A DNA stretch of 64,000 nucleotides, taken from Rhynchosporium graminicola (lineage: Eukaryota; Ascomycota; Leotiomycetes; Helotiales; Ploettnerulaceae). Both the position numbers and the translations under genes were made by a program. This document shows, piece by piece, positions 34,202-46,077 of the stretch. Position 1 is the first letter of the stretch, and every line of letters begins with the position of its first letter. The stretch is taken from NCBI GenBank assembly GCA_900074885.1, contig FJUW01000046.1, positions 907,645-971,644 on the forward strand, written 5' to 3'. The notes under the pieces are model-generated. The model did not search any database, was not told the DNA's origin, and saw only the letters and a list, made by a program, of their open reading frames with translations.

Positions 34202-36114
34202 TATGATTTTTAGTGGATCCTTGAGAATTTGTTTTCAATCGTTGTAATTTTTGAGAGTATTGTTGACTTGCTGCTATAGAGCAGCAATGTTTGATTTTAT
34301 TGTTTCCGATCTGTTCTGGTATTTTCGTTGAAGGGAGTGGTGAGCTTCGTGTCGAAGTCAATGTGATATTGAGTCGATAGAATGGAAGAAGCAAACGGCC
34401 TCAAGAACCTTATAAGTATTCATTATTCTTAGCTTTTTGAGTTGGTTGGCATCTCTGCAAATATCCGCAACTCAGATTATCTCTTACCTGCTCTCTTCTG
34501 CGCCGATTGATGGAGGGAGGTTGTCGTGGTGGGAGAGATAGGTCACGGTACCTGGCTGTAGCCGATCTTTCAGTCCAGGCTTTTCAGTTGTGGGCTCTAT
34601 ATATTTCCCGCGGCCATGCTCTTACGGTGGTCCAGAGCCCTGTCACGCTTGAAGGCAGGTTCAGATTCAGGTTCCATCTCCAACACTGCAACTAGATAAG
34701 CATCATCAAAATCTATCTTCCTGCACCGTCGTACCAACTTGAACGTGTGCGCCTTCGGTTCCCTACTTTTGCTTCTGCTTCTTCTTCTTCTATTTGGATC
34801 ACCTACACGACTACCGAGTCCTCTTTTTCAGCAGGCTCTTCCTTGGCTTTGTGTGATCACCCCGAAGTCTCGGTACAGAACGCTTTTAGGTAGGCTAAAT
34901 ACCTAAGGTGCCTCTTACGTTCTCTACTAATCGAAGGGGGCTGAGCAAAAAGCTCACATTACATTGCAGACATCAGTAATCTCTCTTATTACGACAACGC
35001 TAAACGCTCACCGCCTTCCAACCAAAGCTTGTCCAGACTGCCAAGATGGTGTTTAAACTACTCCCCTTTTCCTTGTCTAACAACTTTAATTACTCCTAGT
35101 CTGCCACGACATGGGCAGGGCAGAGGCGAGCTATATTCCCGTACAGATAAAAGGAACCGGAACACGGCGGGGAGAAGTAGGCAATAATTTAATTCCAGAA
35201 GGGAAGATTCACTTGCTTCCCTCAAACGGCACATCACATCACCAGTAACTAGTTACTGCGCGTTCCTGCGTCCGGGAGTCCCTGTAAAAATGAGCTTACG
35301 GAGTAAGACGCTACGGGCTCCTATCATCCTCGTGCCTCATGCGGGTCAACATTGGCGCCCAGGCTCAGCTTCGTAAAGTCGAGTCAAGATTATTACCGTC
35401 CAGCTGTCTTTATCGTGCTCTATACAATCTCGAGTGACATTTTGGTTGCCACACCGTGGCCTAAGGGCTGCATTCCGTTGTATGGTAGGTAGGTATGCCT
35501 CCATCATCGTGCATCCTGTGCCCGTCTGCAGCATTCCCAGATGCTCTCCAGAGACTATTGTAGCTCGCTTCACGGGGCATTTGTCTTGTTCCGCAGGAAA
35601 GGCCCTTGTCCTGTAGCCGTCGCATATTGTTTACTTCTGGATAACAGAGCTGCTCGAACAATGAACTGATCACTTCCACCTCGGTCGACTTGTAACTGAC
35701 ATAGGCCTTAGTCGCTGGGATTTCACGCAAGATCGAAATTTTGCGAACCACAGCACCGTCCCAAATGTACAATAAGGGCCGCCTGCTCGCTTTTATTCCG
35801 ATGTGTTTTCCCGTCGTGTCGTCAATTTCATCTCTTCAGTCTTGTTACCCTCTTGATCCTTTTGGAATTATACTTCTGATTTTTCGATCTACCTTGCCCT
35901 CAAATGACTTCAACCAAGACTTTCGTCAGCTACCACTCGTTAATTGTTACCCATTTTTACTCTAATGTCTTGTCGCATAGACTAGCATCCTGATTTGGAG
36001 ATATCTCGCAGGATTGCGTGGAGCTATTGTTGGGTCGAGGTCAGCTGATCTGCTATCATTTTTAAAAGTTGGTAGTAACATCTTGTTTAGGTACGACTTA
36101 CGACATAAGGCCAT
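34202..36114. other. Long intergenic region between divergent genes
   Basis: About 1.9 kb between the minus gene starting at 34,201 and the plus gene at 36,115. It should contain both promoters. There is a pyrimidine-rich tract near 34,755-34,800 (TTCTGCTTCTTCTTCTTC). Open frames here (for example 34,507-34,695 and 35,461-35,772) are short and overlapping, with no family. No RNA gene was recognised. Confidence 0.55.
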
Positions 36115-38152
36115 ATGGATCTCAGCTTGACCGGCGGCTGGCCATCTCCGACAATTCAAGGCCCCAGTCACTTGACAGGAACGCGGCAAGGGGAAGTTGA
36201 TATGTATACTAGCTTGCCCATCGAGGATGATACGGGCACCACAATACTACCAGCCACCGAAATCTCCACGTTCAACGAATATGAGCCTTATTTCGACGAT
36301 GCTTTTATGAACATGGACATCGCGCGGGAAGGCCACGGCAAAGAGAAAGTGCGTCTTGGTCCCGGCATCTATCCTTTGGATATGACGACTATGTCCTCGT
36401 TGTTGGATTTGAACAGCTCAATGGTCACCGTCGATGGTACTTATGCGACAGTGACTACACAGAACCACATGGACACTACCAAGGGCAGCCTGGACTATGG
36501 CAGAGACAGAGTGTGAGAACCCAAGACAGAAAGACTTGCGAAATGCAGTACTGACGTCTGTCCAGTAAGATAGAACTTCCTAGCGCTGGAGATCATTACA
36601 GACGTGGAGTCTCTGAAGACCTACTCCAGAGCCGACATCTCTCTCGCCTGGAATTGCAATCGGATAGTATACGAGGTCTTCCTTGTATCTACAACAATTT
36701 TGAGCCTGTTTCAGAACCCGATTCCGATGGAGACGCACCCCGCGTAATGCCAGAGATTGTTCATGGGGAGAATCCTCGTCATATTCCAGTCTCGGTAGCG
36801 AAACCTGAACTCCTGTCCACAGCCTCCTCTGCCGGTCTCTCACTTTTAGATCTTTCCTCCTCGGCTCCCTCTTCGACAGGGCAGTATAGTTGTAACACAA
36901 CGACACCCTTGGCAACTCCCTCTGGGGCGCCAACGCCAGCCAGACTCGCCAGAGGAGCCACTCCGGCCACCACAAGCTTCACTTCAAGCAGAGTGATAGA
37001 CGGAGTCGATCCTGGCGATGGTGAAGGGGGCGGCGCTGGAGAACGAAAAACTGTGCCTGCCCACGGTGGAGCTAAATCGACTCACCCTGACCCTACCAGG
37101 CCACTTAGGTGTCACTTCTCGGGCTGCACCGGTCTGCATAAGACTTTTAATGCTCTACATTAAGTCTCGTGGTATCGAGAACGGCCAATTGGCAGAAGAT
37201 CTTGTTGCCCAAGACAAGTGGTATCTCTCTGGTGTGAAAGAAGCATTGAGGATTAGAGCGAGATTCCACGGCAGAATTCACTCAAGACGAAGCTCTACAG
37301 CTTCTCGTCAACCGAGTTTTCAGTTCCCAACGTCAACTTCGCATCAGACATGTGACTCTCAAGCTCCTCTCACCGCAGCTCCTCTCGCCCCAGCTGCTGT
37401 CACCCCAGGTACGAACGAACACAACACACCCAACGAAGGAATTCATGGTATGTTATCTTCTCGAATGTCGTCGACATTGCCATTGTCGAATGAGACGAAC
37501 CAAATATCAAAAACAACTTCCCCGGCAAGGCCAACGTCAACGGCAATACCAAAGTTTCGCAAATCTTCCTGCAAATCATCAGCAGAATCGGCAGAATCAA
37601 CTATTGGGTTTCACGAATTCATGGAGCGGCCAAATGCAACCTCCTGCCACCTCTATGAAGAGAGCGGCTTCAAATCCTGCACAAGGTGAATCCTCAGCTA
37701 CCAGAATGAGACCTAACCAACAAGGCTTGCCTCAGCCTACGACAGAAAGTCAGCTGCAGATGCAACAGGCAATGCGCTTCCCACTCTCACCCATGAATTC
37801 TGAAAGAAGCCCCGTCGATACCTTGACAGGAAACTCATCTCAATTGTACGTACCAGAACGTGGGACGCAATCTTTCCAAAATCAGCAGGATGATGCGAGT
37901 TATTACAAGATGGAAAATGAAAACTGGATTCCCTTTCCTGGATCAAGCCATGGGATCGTCGGGCGAGCTGGGATGAGTTCACAGAGTTCGCAGCATCATC
38001 ACATAGACGAACACGCGTCGATGGTGACCCACAATCCAATGTACCACTATCCAGGTCAGCAGGGACAAGTAAGCGGCCAATTCGGCCAGTTTGAGAATAA
38101 TTACATTGTGCCCTCGGGAGATGGCTGCAATGCTGGGGGGCGAGCCATGTAG
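36115..38152 (+). CDS. Gln/Ser-rich hypothetical protein with a partial C2H2-like motif
   Basis: No family recognised. Proposed exons: 36115-36512, 36566-about 37131, about 37196-37447 and 37530-38152, about 612 residues. Intron 1 (GTGAGA...TCCAG, 53 nt) and intron 3 (GTATGT...CAAG, 82 nt) are the only joins that keep long frames open. Intron 2 is the least certain: exon 2 otherwise runs to a stop at 37,161 after PLRCHFSGCTGLHKTFNALH. That Cys-x4-Cys pair with a following His resembles the first half of a C2H2 finger. The acidic N-terminal part (YEPYFDDAFMNMD), Ser/Thr/Pro-rich middle and Gln/Asn/Met-rich C-terminal third (NHQQNRQNQLLGF, HYPGQQGQVSGQF) suggest a disordered, regulator-like nuclear protein; that is inference. 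The stop is TAG at 38,150. Confidence 0.55.
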
Positions 38153-39452
38153 GAGGCAATTAGGCTATATCTTTCGGACGGCGTCGGCATCTTGGATGGC
38201 TGTCGCGGTGACTTAGATCCTTTGGGAGGGATGCAGATTGAAAATAGCTTCCAAATGAATCACGAACCCTCTGGAGGGATGATTTTGAGTATGAGAATGG
38301 CACGTGATCTGAGGAGCGGGATTAAGATGGGTACTGTTTTCGATGATAATGACTGTACTTATGTCTTGACGAAGGAAAATGGCCCTGGTTAGATGGGAGG
38401 GGGAACATGGCTTCCGGATTCTTGATGATGAATGATGAATCTATGTACCGGTGATGAAAATGTACGAACTAGTTCAAAGCCTTGGCAAGCTCCAGTGATA
38501 TTCGTGAACGTGATGTACATGAGACGACTTGAGTTCTTGCGTAGGTTTAGACCGACAACTCCATGTATCAGTCCAGATCACGATGTTGCGGAAATCCGTG
38601 GATATTTACCTATGATATCCAAGTACCCAAGGGTAGATCTCAGGGTGGCCTAGAACTTACCTGGAAAGATGCAGGGTAATTAGCTATCTGGTAGTGAGTA
38701 GCAGCGACGTTATGATTTAGGTAGATCGCACCGGGAACACCAGATTTATATCTTACCGCATCTAACAATAGTAGAGCTTATCATATGATGCAAGCAGCCG
38801 CTTTGCAATGTTTGATATCTTCTTCTTGCGTACAATATTCGCCCATTGTGTGACACCTTCCTACTGCGTGTTCCTGGATCTGACGCCCTTTGTATCACCG
38901 CATGCATACATACAACGAACGATCCATGCCATCTTTCTCCCATGCTTGAAATTCGGGATTTTTTTGCATATTTGTTGGATCTCGTGATTCGGGACCTCAA
39001 TGCATTCGGAGTTAGCGACATTGCCCTTTTATATACTATTTATTAGGTTGCGGTTCCATCCGCTGCTGCCTCCACCTTTCTGGCAAGTCGTCTGGCATAT
39101 TGGCCAATCACATTTGAGTTTTCCCTGCAGGTGTGCATCATATTTTATTTTATTTCATCCAAGCATTTGACTTCTTCACATGCAAGAGACGCGCCACATG
39201 TCATGTCACACCTGCCCGCACTAGGCTCATAACGGTCAAGGGAGGGGCAACACAGCATCGAATCCTTGCCTATATCCAGGATGATGGATGGCCCCTCCCT
39301 CAACGCTATCAAAATGTTCAGCTTCCTCTCCAGCAGTTGAGCGTAAGACCAGGACAGGACAGGACATAATTACCTGGGTTTCACTTCCCTCCTCTTTTAT
39401 AATATTCTCCACCTCCATCCTCCATCATTCGTTCTTACTTTCTCCAACGCAC
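38153..39452. other. Intergenic; upstream region of the GPD gene
   Basis: 1.3 kb. An open frame at 38,192-38,392 (67 codons) has some coding look but no support. Near 39,345-39,365 AGGAC is repeated in tandem (AGGACAGGACAGGAC). A pyrimidine-rich stretch (CTTCCCTCCTC to TCCACCTCCATCC, 39,385-39,435) sits just before the GPD start, as is common in highly expressed filamentous-fungal promoters. Confidence 0.55.
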
Positions 39453-40915
39453 ATGCTCATTCCATACATAGCTCGAGCAAGTCAAGCTGTACGACGAATA
39501 TCCCAAGCTTGCCACCATCTCCAAATTCCTCAACAAGCCCATATGGCGACCCTCGGCGCATATTCCAAGAAGCACAAGGTGACCATCATCGGGTCTGGGA
39601 ATTGGTATATCGCTCGCCTCAAGGGCAGTAACTCATGCTAACCAGGAAGGGGTTCTACAATTGCCAAAATCGTCGCCGAAAACACCAAGGAACATTCAGA
39701 CATCTTTGAGGAGGATGTGCAGATGTGGGTGTACGAGGAAGAGGTCGTCCTCGCGAATGACTCGAAACACTACGATGCCTCGAAAGGCGACTCTCCTCAA
39801 AAGCTCACCGAGGTCATCAATACCTACCACGAGAACGTCAAATACCTACCCAACATAACCCTCCCCAAGAACATCATCGCGAACCCCTCAGTCGTAGAAG
39901 CAGCAAAAGACTCCTCGATACTGATCTTCAACCTACCCCATCAGTTCATCGGTCGCATATCCAAGCAACTTGAAGGAAATATTCTACCCTTTGCCCGCGG
40001 AATCTCCTGCATCAAGGGAGTAAACGTAACCTCGTCCGAGATCTCCCTCTTCTCCGAATGGATTGGCGAAGGTCTAGGAATCTACTGCGGAGCTTTGTCT
40101 GGCGCAAACATCGCCAATGAAATCGCTCTCGAGAAATGGTGCGAGACCACAATCGCATATGATCCTCCTCCAGTCGACTCCCGCGCCGCCACTCCTACCG
40201 GCCCATCACCTTCCTCCTCGAGTATCAACCTCACAATCACACCCGCAGATGAGCCTCACAAGGATGTTTTGGGAAGATTCAGCAAAGTCAAGCTGAGGGC
40301 TCTACCCACGGAGTACCCACCTCTCGACCACGCACTTTTCAAGACCTTGTTCTACAGACCTTATTTCCACGTTCGAATGGTATCAGATGTAGCAGGTGTA
40401 TCTCTCGGAGGCGCATTGAAGAACATCGTCGCTTTAGCAGCTGGCTTCGTTGAAGGTCGCGGCTGGGGAGACAATGCCAAAGCTGCAGTGATGCGCGTAG
40501 GCTTGTTAGAAATGGTCAAATTTGGCAAGGAGTTCTTCGGCCAAACAGTCAACGCAGCAACTTTCACCGAGGAAAGTTGCGGTGTAGCAGATCTCATCAC
40601 TAGTTGCAGCGGAGGTCGCAATTTCAGGTGTGCTAAAATGGCCATTGAGAAGGGTATTACGGTTGATGAGGTCGAGAAGACGGAATTGAATGGCCAGAAG
40701 TTACAGGGTACGAGTACAGCGGTGGAGGTCAATAGTTTCTTGAAGTCAAAGGGGAAGGAGGACGATTATCCCCTTTTTAAAGCAGTTCTTGGTACGTTAC
40801 TTTGCAACTTATTTTGCGTATTTCAGGTGGTACTAACCTGACAATAGATATTTTGGAAGGACGGAATACGGTTGATGATATCCCAGCCTTGTTGGCACGC
40901 GGTGATGATGATTGA
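39453..40915 (+). CDS. GPD1: NAD-dependent glycerol-3-phosphate dehydrogenase
   Basis: Reduces dihydroxyacetone phosphate to glycerol-3-phosphate with NADH, feeding glycerol and phospholipid synthesis and osmotic adaptation. Exons 39453-39604, 39650-40791 and 40848-40915 encode 453 residues. The first junction splits the Trp codon of GSGNWGST, the glycine-rich NAD-binding loop (residues about 46-53). The acceptor is AAG at 39,649, because the CAG four bases earlier breaks the frame. Later motifs: [18 protein letters not shown], and [19 protein letters not shown] with the catalytic Lys. A Ser/Pro/Thr-rich insertion near residues 225-245 occurs between the conserved parts. The N-terminus before [11 protein letters not shown] (ATG 39,543) is Arg/Ala/Ser-rich and could target mitochondria, or translation could start at that second ATG. 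The last exon supplies [14 protein letters not shown]. Confidence 0.95.
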
Positions 40916-42451
40916 TTGTTTGGATTTCCGATTTTCCTTGGAGGCTGTCTAGCTCAGAAGTTAGTACTGTGAGACAACGTGTTTTTTCCAAAGGATAGAT
41001 CGCAGGTAGCTGCTGAAGCTAATACCTTTTTCTAAGGAAGCTCCTCTTAAAAGTAGAGTCAGATACCAGAAAGGTTCTTCTGCAGCTCACACCAGATCAC
41101 ACATTTTTTCTCACAATTCGCCAATACGGCATTCGCAGTAATCTCTTTAATTCAAGTTTGATCCTGCGTGTGTTGGCTTCTCATTCATTCCCTTATTATA
41201 CCACAAACAAATATAGAACAATTTGACACCATCAACATACCTCACCAAAGGAAACTTCCTAGCTGGAAGCCCAACACCACCTTAACCCCCATTGAAATCC
41301 AATCCTGAACCCCAAACATTCCTCCCATCCTATCCCATCCCTTCTGTTCCCCCCTAATAGGACTATACTCTAACTTGCAAAATCTAATATCAGAGGGATT
41401 AAGCCGCACTCTACCCCTATTTCCCACCCCATCCAATCTGACTCATGAGAATCCTCAATTTTTTTTTAATTTTTAAACGCCTATTCAGATCCAAGCCGGC
41501 CTTCCACTTCTCTCACCCAGAAAAGAGGATCCTTGTCATCAAAACTCTGGATTTTTCGTACTTAATTAAGTTCGATTACCCTCCCGGTTCGAGGTTTCCC
41601 ACTCGAACTCGAACCTCCATTTCTACTTTCCTACACATCTCCAATACGAATGAACCGAGCGGGCTGACGCCTTCATTCAAGAGCAATAAAATGAACAATT
41701 GACTGAGATGAGTTCATGCGTCGCGTGTGACGTGTCTGTAGCGGGAGCGGTTCCTTTTCTTGAATGTCGAGTAAGCTGTACTACGGACTCCTGGTCTATT
41801 TACTGGGAGTCTGGGATGTGTGTGTGTCATGTCATGTAAGTCATATCTGCAGTGAACATCAAATTATCTTGCACCGATGGCGAGCATAAGGGAGAAAACA
41901 CCTAGAAGGCTAGAAGAATGCTTTTCGTGTTGCGCCCAGTGAGGAGAAGTTGTCATTTGGGAGTGTGGAATGATAGACGAGGAGATGATGAATGTTATTC
42001 TTGAATTTGAGGGAGAAGGAAATCTAGACGCTAGGTAGGTGGAACGTTGCTGGATGTTGAATCCTCAATTCTTAAATATGACATTTGAATCTCAAATCAC
42101 AGTCCAGTTTTGAATACCAAGCCCGGGAAGTTGGTCAGTCCTGCTATCCCCCTTCTATGCTATTTCATAACATCTCATACAGATCAACACTCATTAATCC
42201 CCTCCCATGCATCACACAAGCAATCCTCAAAAACCTGTCACCTCTACTTTCACGATACTTGGGGTCAAGGGCGCAGAGTTTTGCTGCAGTCCGTCCGTCC
42301 TCTTCATATACGGTCTCAATAAACAGAGAAGTAAGTCACCCTTCCTACCTTTCAACAGCGACCCCTTCCTTCATCTCTATTCCCGCCCATCCAATCCATA
42401 TAATCGAGGCTGTCTGTCTTTCTCGATCTCTGACTCTCGGTCCATGAAAGT
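40916..42451. other. Intergenic
   Basis: 1.5 kb between the convergent GPD gene and the large minus gene at 42,452. Open frames (41,445-41,702 and 42,085-42,479) are short, overlapping and Ser/Thr/Ile-rich without domains. A T-rich run occurs near 41,459-41,475. No RNA gene was recognised. Confidence 0.55.
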
Positions 42452-45097
42452 TCAGGTTTCATTCATCCTCCCTGAGTGAGGCCAGCGGATTCGAAGATAT
42501 CGCTGACGATAGATGTCACCGAGATCTTCGTGCTGCGTTCGACTATTATCCTCATCCAAGAACCTAGAGCTTGTGAGAATATCCCAGATCTCCTCGACGA
42601 CGTCAGCGCTCTGCTGCAGTATGAAGATAGATAGTTCAGCCCAAGGTGGTATTTCATCATCATCACTGACAATCTCTTCCCTTATCGTCGTCTTGCTGAT
42701 AATATCATCAAAATCCTGAGTGAAAGGAATGATGAAGCCTAGATATCGCAATAAGATGGCATTGACGAGCAATGTAGCCAAAGTCCTCTTCGCGCTACTT
42801 GCAATCTTCCCGCTTCCAGAAGAAGGTGCAGATGTAAACGAATAATCCGAGACTAGAATCCTATAGCAGAGCTCAGCAGCTAGGGAAATAGGATCGATCA
42901 GCCCTTCATCTTCTGCCGTGTGGATCTTCGTAGCGATATCTCGCATCGATTCTTGAAATCTGGATTCTGAATCCGAGCTTGAGTCCCGGGCGTGGGTTTC
43001 TGAGTTGAGGATGAGCCTGTTTGGGAAGCGGGATTCGCTCGAGCTGTGATCATGGCCAGAGATGAGAATCCTATATGTTCTATTTATCAGATCTGCGCTC
43101 AGCGGCTTTTTCTTCGCCGCGAATTCTTGGGTGATGTATCGCCATGCCAGGATCTTTCGCCTGATATCTTCATCTAGGCTTTTGATAAGTGGTGTTTGCG
43201 ACTCTTCCTTTCCCTCGCACGATACGATTTCTTGGTATTGGGGCAGAGGTTGTACGAGCGTGGAACGAGACGGAGAGAAGTGAGGCGAGTGACAATAACT
43301 CGAAGCCAGTAACTCCGCAGAGGGAGGATATTCATCGTTACTTAACACCTCACGGACCATCTTCTCCAGCGAGATCTCCTGGCTATCTTCCGTCATTGTT
43401 TCGGTTTCGGTTTCGCTTTTAGCGCTCTCCACACCCTCCTTCTCCTCTTTGACATCGAGATCAAGCTCGAGGTTAAGCACGACTCCAGAATCTCTGGCTC
43501 GCGCATGTTCCCCGCAACCTTTTCTGATCGGTAGAATTTGCTCTTTTTTCGCTTGCTCTGGCTTACTATAGAACAGGTCCTGAAACATATTCGTCGTAAC
43601 GACCTCGTGACTTGAGATTCCTTCTATGGCTGTCATCACCAGATACTCCTCGATGTCTCTCTTCTGGTCATCTGTGATTTTCCGCTCGGAACTTCGTTGC
43701 TGGATATCATTAAGTTGCGAGGTTAAGATCTCGAACTGTGTTGTCGGGGTAACTGCAGGGAGGTTTGAGAGGTCGATGCTGATGGATGAGTTTGATTCTG
43801 CGTATTGATCGAGGTTTTTGTCTTTCTCGGTTCGAGATAATGAGTTTGAAGGTGGTTGATCTGAGTGCTATGGAGTTTTTGATGGCGATGTATACTTCTC
43901 CTCTTTCATCACAATCCGCATTCTCTTACCAGCTTCTGGTGAGGAAATTTCAAAAAGTGGAGAGAATGCTTTCTTTCCATCCCTTTCATCTCGTTTCGAA
44001 ATTTCCTCCTTTCCCGAATTGGGGGTATCGTCGCACAGCTGCTCTGAACTTTGCAGGGAGACAATCACCGCGCTCTGCGGTAAATGCACATCGCTTGCGA
44101 TCACCACCTTTGCTATCTTGTGACAATTATGTACCTCGCTATCGAGGAGCGTATGGTTTTTCATGAATAAGAACCTTGGCTCCTCGCCATTCTCCTCTGT
44201 GCTTGACAAGGCTTCTATTGTGTCTAGATCAGTAATATTAAAGTTGATTTTCGTTCTGGATCTAATGTTCGGTGAGATACTTGCGGTTGTAACCGTATTC
44301 GGCTCTTCGTTGCTGACATCCTTCCCGCTAGCTTCCTCCTCTCCCTCTGGCTCAATCACCACATCTCCGAAATAATCGGTTCTCTCATCCTCCAATTGCG
44401 TCGCTGGTCTCCATCTCGGAGTCGAGGACTCGATTTCCAAATGATCGCTCCCCAGCCGCTGATTTCGGGTGCGTTTACGACTAGGCAGCGTCGGTTCTTG
44501 AGGCACCTGAAGGAAATCGGTGGACGGGGAGGGGGGATTGAGTCGCCGGGAGGCGGTGGTGGATATACTGGTTACTTGGATGCAGGGGATGAATTCTTCG
44601 GAGGCGGCTTGAAACGTGAATGCTGGAGAGGAGTTCGAGGGCGTGGGTGTGGGTACTTCAACGGATAGAGAATGTATGCTTAAGTATGAGGATGTCGATT
44701 GTGTGGAATCTTCTTCGTTCGGGCATGAGCTTGGTAATAATGTCGATAATAGAGCCATTTCCTGGTTCGGGCTTGAGATTTGCAATAATGTCGATGGTGT
44801 TGGTTTTTCATCGTCCGGACATGAGTTGGGGAGTATTTTCGATTGTGTTGAATTTTCCTCGTTCGAGCTTGAGTTTGGGTGTGTTTTTGATAATATGGTC
44901 TCTCCCTCGTTCGGGCTTGTGGCTGAGAGGTTTGCCAATGGTGTTGGGTTTCCCCCGTCCAAGCTTAAATTTGGGAGTGTTATCGGTGGTGTTGGCTTCT
45001 TCTCGTTCGGGCTTGAGTTGAGGAGTGTTGTCGACGGTGTTGGCTTTTCCTTCTTCTGGCGGCAGAAAATACGACGAACACATCTTGATAACCCCAT
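42452..45097 (-). CDS. Large hypothetical protein with seven 16-residue repeats
   Basis: One frame runs on the minus strand from ATG 45,097 to 42,452, broken only by a TAG at 43,870-43,868. That TAG lies inside a 69-nt stretch with a GTAAGA donor (43,929) and CTCAG acceptor (43,861). Removing it keeps the frame, so I annotate exons 45097-43930 and 43860-42452, 858 residues. The N-terminus is basic (MGLSRCVRRIFCRQKK). Residues 20-131 are seven repeats of 16 residues (consensus near TPSTLLPNSSPNEEKP). A Ser/Thr/Glu-rich middle carries basic patches (RKRTRNQR). The C-terminal third has helical, charged segments (DEDIRRKILAWRYITQEFAAKKK; SAKRTLATLLVNAILLRYLG). No known domain. If the intron were not spliced, a 409-residue product would result. 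The Gly-rich plus-strand frames here are shadows of the repeats. Confidence 0.7.
44705..45040 (-). repeat. 48-bp coding minisatellite, seven units
   Basis: Seven in-register 48-bp units encode 16 residues each. Conserved positions are a Pro/Thr start, Leu/Ile-Leu at units 5-6, Ser-Ser/Cys-Pro-Asn/Asp-Glu near units 9-13 and a Lys/Asp-Pro/Ser end. Units differ from each other by several substitutions, so the array is old. Confidence 0.8.
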
Positions 45098-46077
45098 TTT
45101 GTGCGACCTCGTTTCCTGGAACGTGCTGTATTGTGCTATATTTAGTGCTTTCCGAAGGGTTTTGATGTCAAGAATATATCTTGAGAGTCGAATGCGGTAA
45201 ATATGTTACAATTCTCTCGGAAATCGACTGCGAGAAGCTCGGGTTTGCGAATATTGTTCGAGTAAATGCTGATTATGTAGATATGCTGAAATACGACGAG
45301 GACGAATAATCTTTCTTGACACAAATCTTTGCAGGAATACCGAAGCAGTGAAGTATGGGAAGGGTGCAGAGAATATGAGACTAGGAGGATGAGTGGACAC
45401 AGGAAAGAGATGGGAAGTACAAATCGAATATTTCCACACTGTGCGAAAATTTCTTAGGTTAACAAAATAAAATTCCTTATCGCGTCATCCTTTGCGAATG
45501 ACAGGTCAGACGATGAACTTCGGTTCCAAATTACTAGGCTGTACTATAGGTGTCTAGACCGAAGTGAGGTGGTTTACCGAAACTCGCGGCTTCAAGTGAG
45601 ATATAGCGCGAGTTGCTACTTGATTACCGCGGGTAAGTAGAACCTGTCGGCAATGAACGAATTGATTTGTCTGTGGTCAAGCATCCAGAAAGGTAGGTGT
45701 AGCGTTATACCTAAAGCCATAGTAGAGCGACTTTTTGGATAATCCTGATGAGAAGACCTATGACGGGAATGTTGACATTGTAATTAGCGAATGTCAAATG
45801 AGGCGTTCTCTAAGCGAGAACCTGCACGGCATGCTGCCTGATGAATGAGGGGATGCGCCTTTTCTTCCGGCTGCAGTCCAGCTGAGGGTGGAAACCCCGA
45901 ATGATTATCAAGCACTCCAAGCCCAGATAACCTTATAAAGACCATCGTAATTCACTGGAATGAGGAACTCACATCCGTTTGTTCTCATTACAATTGTTTC
46001 CTTCCATCATAAACTAACTTAACCAAACAAAAGCTTACACGAAAGGCGTCTTGTGAGAGCTTGCTGTCGAGTTAGAT
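45098..46077. other. Intergenic between divergent genes
   Basis: About 980 bp that should hold the promoters of the repeat protein (minus) and the cupin gene (plus). It contains short open frames without support (45,206-45,439 minus). Nothing else was recognised. Confidence 0.55.

Noticed and set aside
43868..43870. Stop-codon readthrough or pseudogene at the TAG
   Set aside because: A canonical in-frame intron removes the TAG, a simpler explanation than readthrough or decay.
44616..45200. Plus-strand Phe/Ser/Gly-rich open frames of 133-194 codons
   Set aside because: They mirror the 48-bp repeat array of the minus-strand gene.
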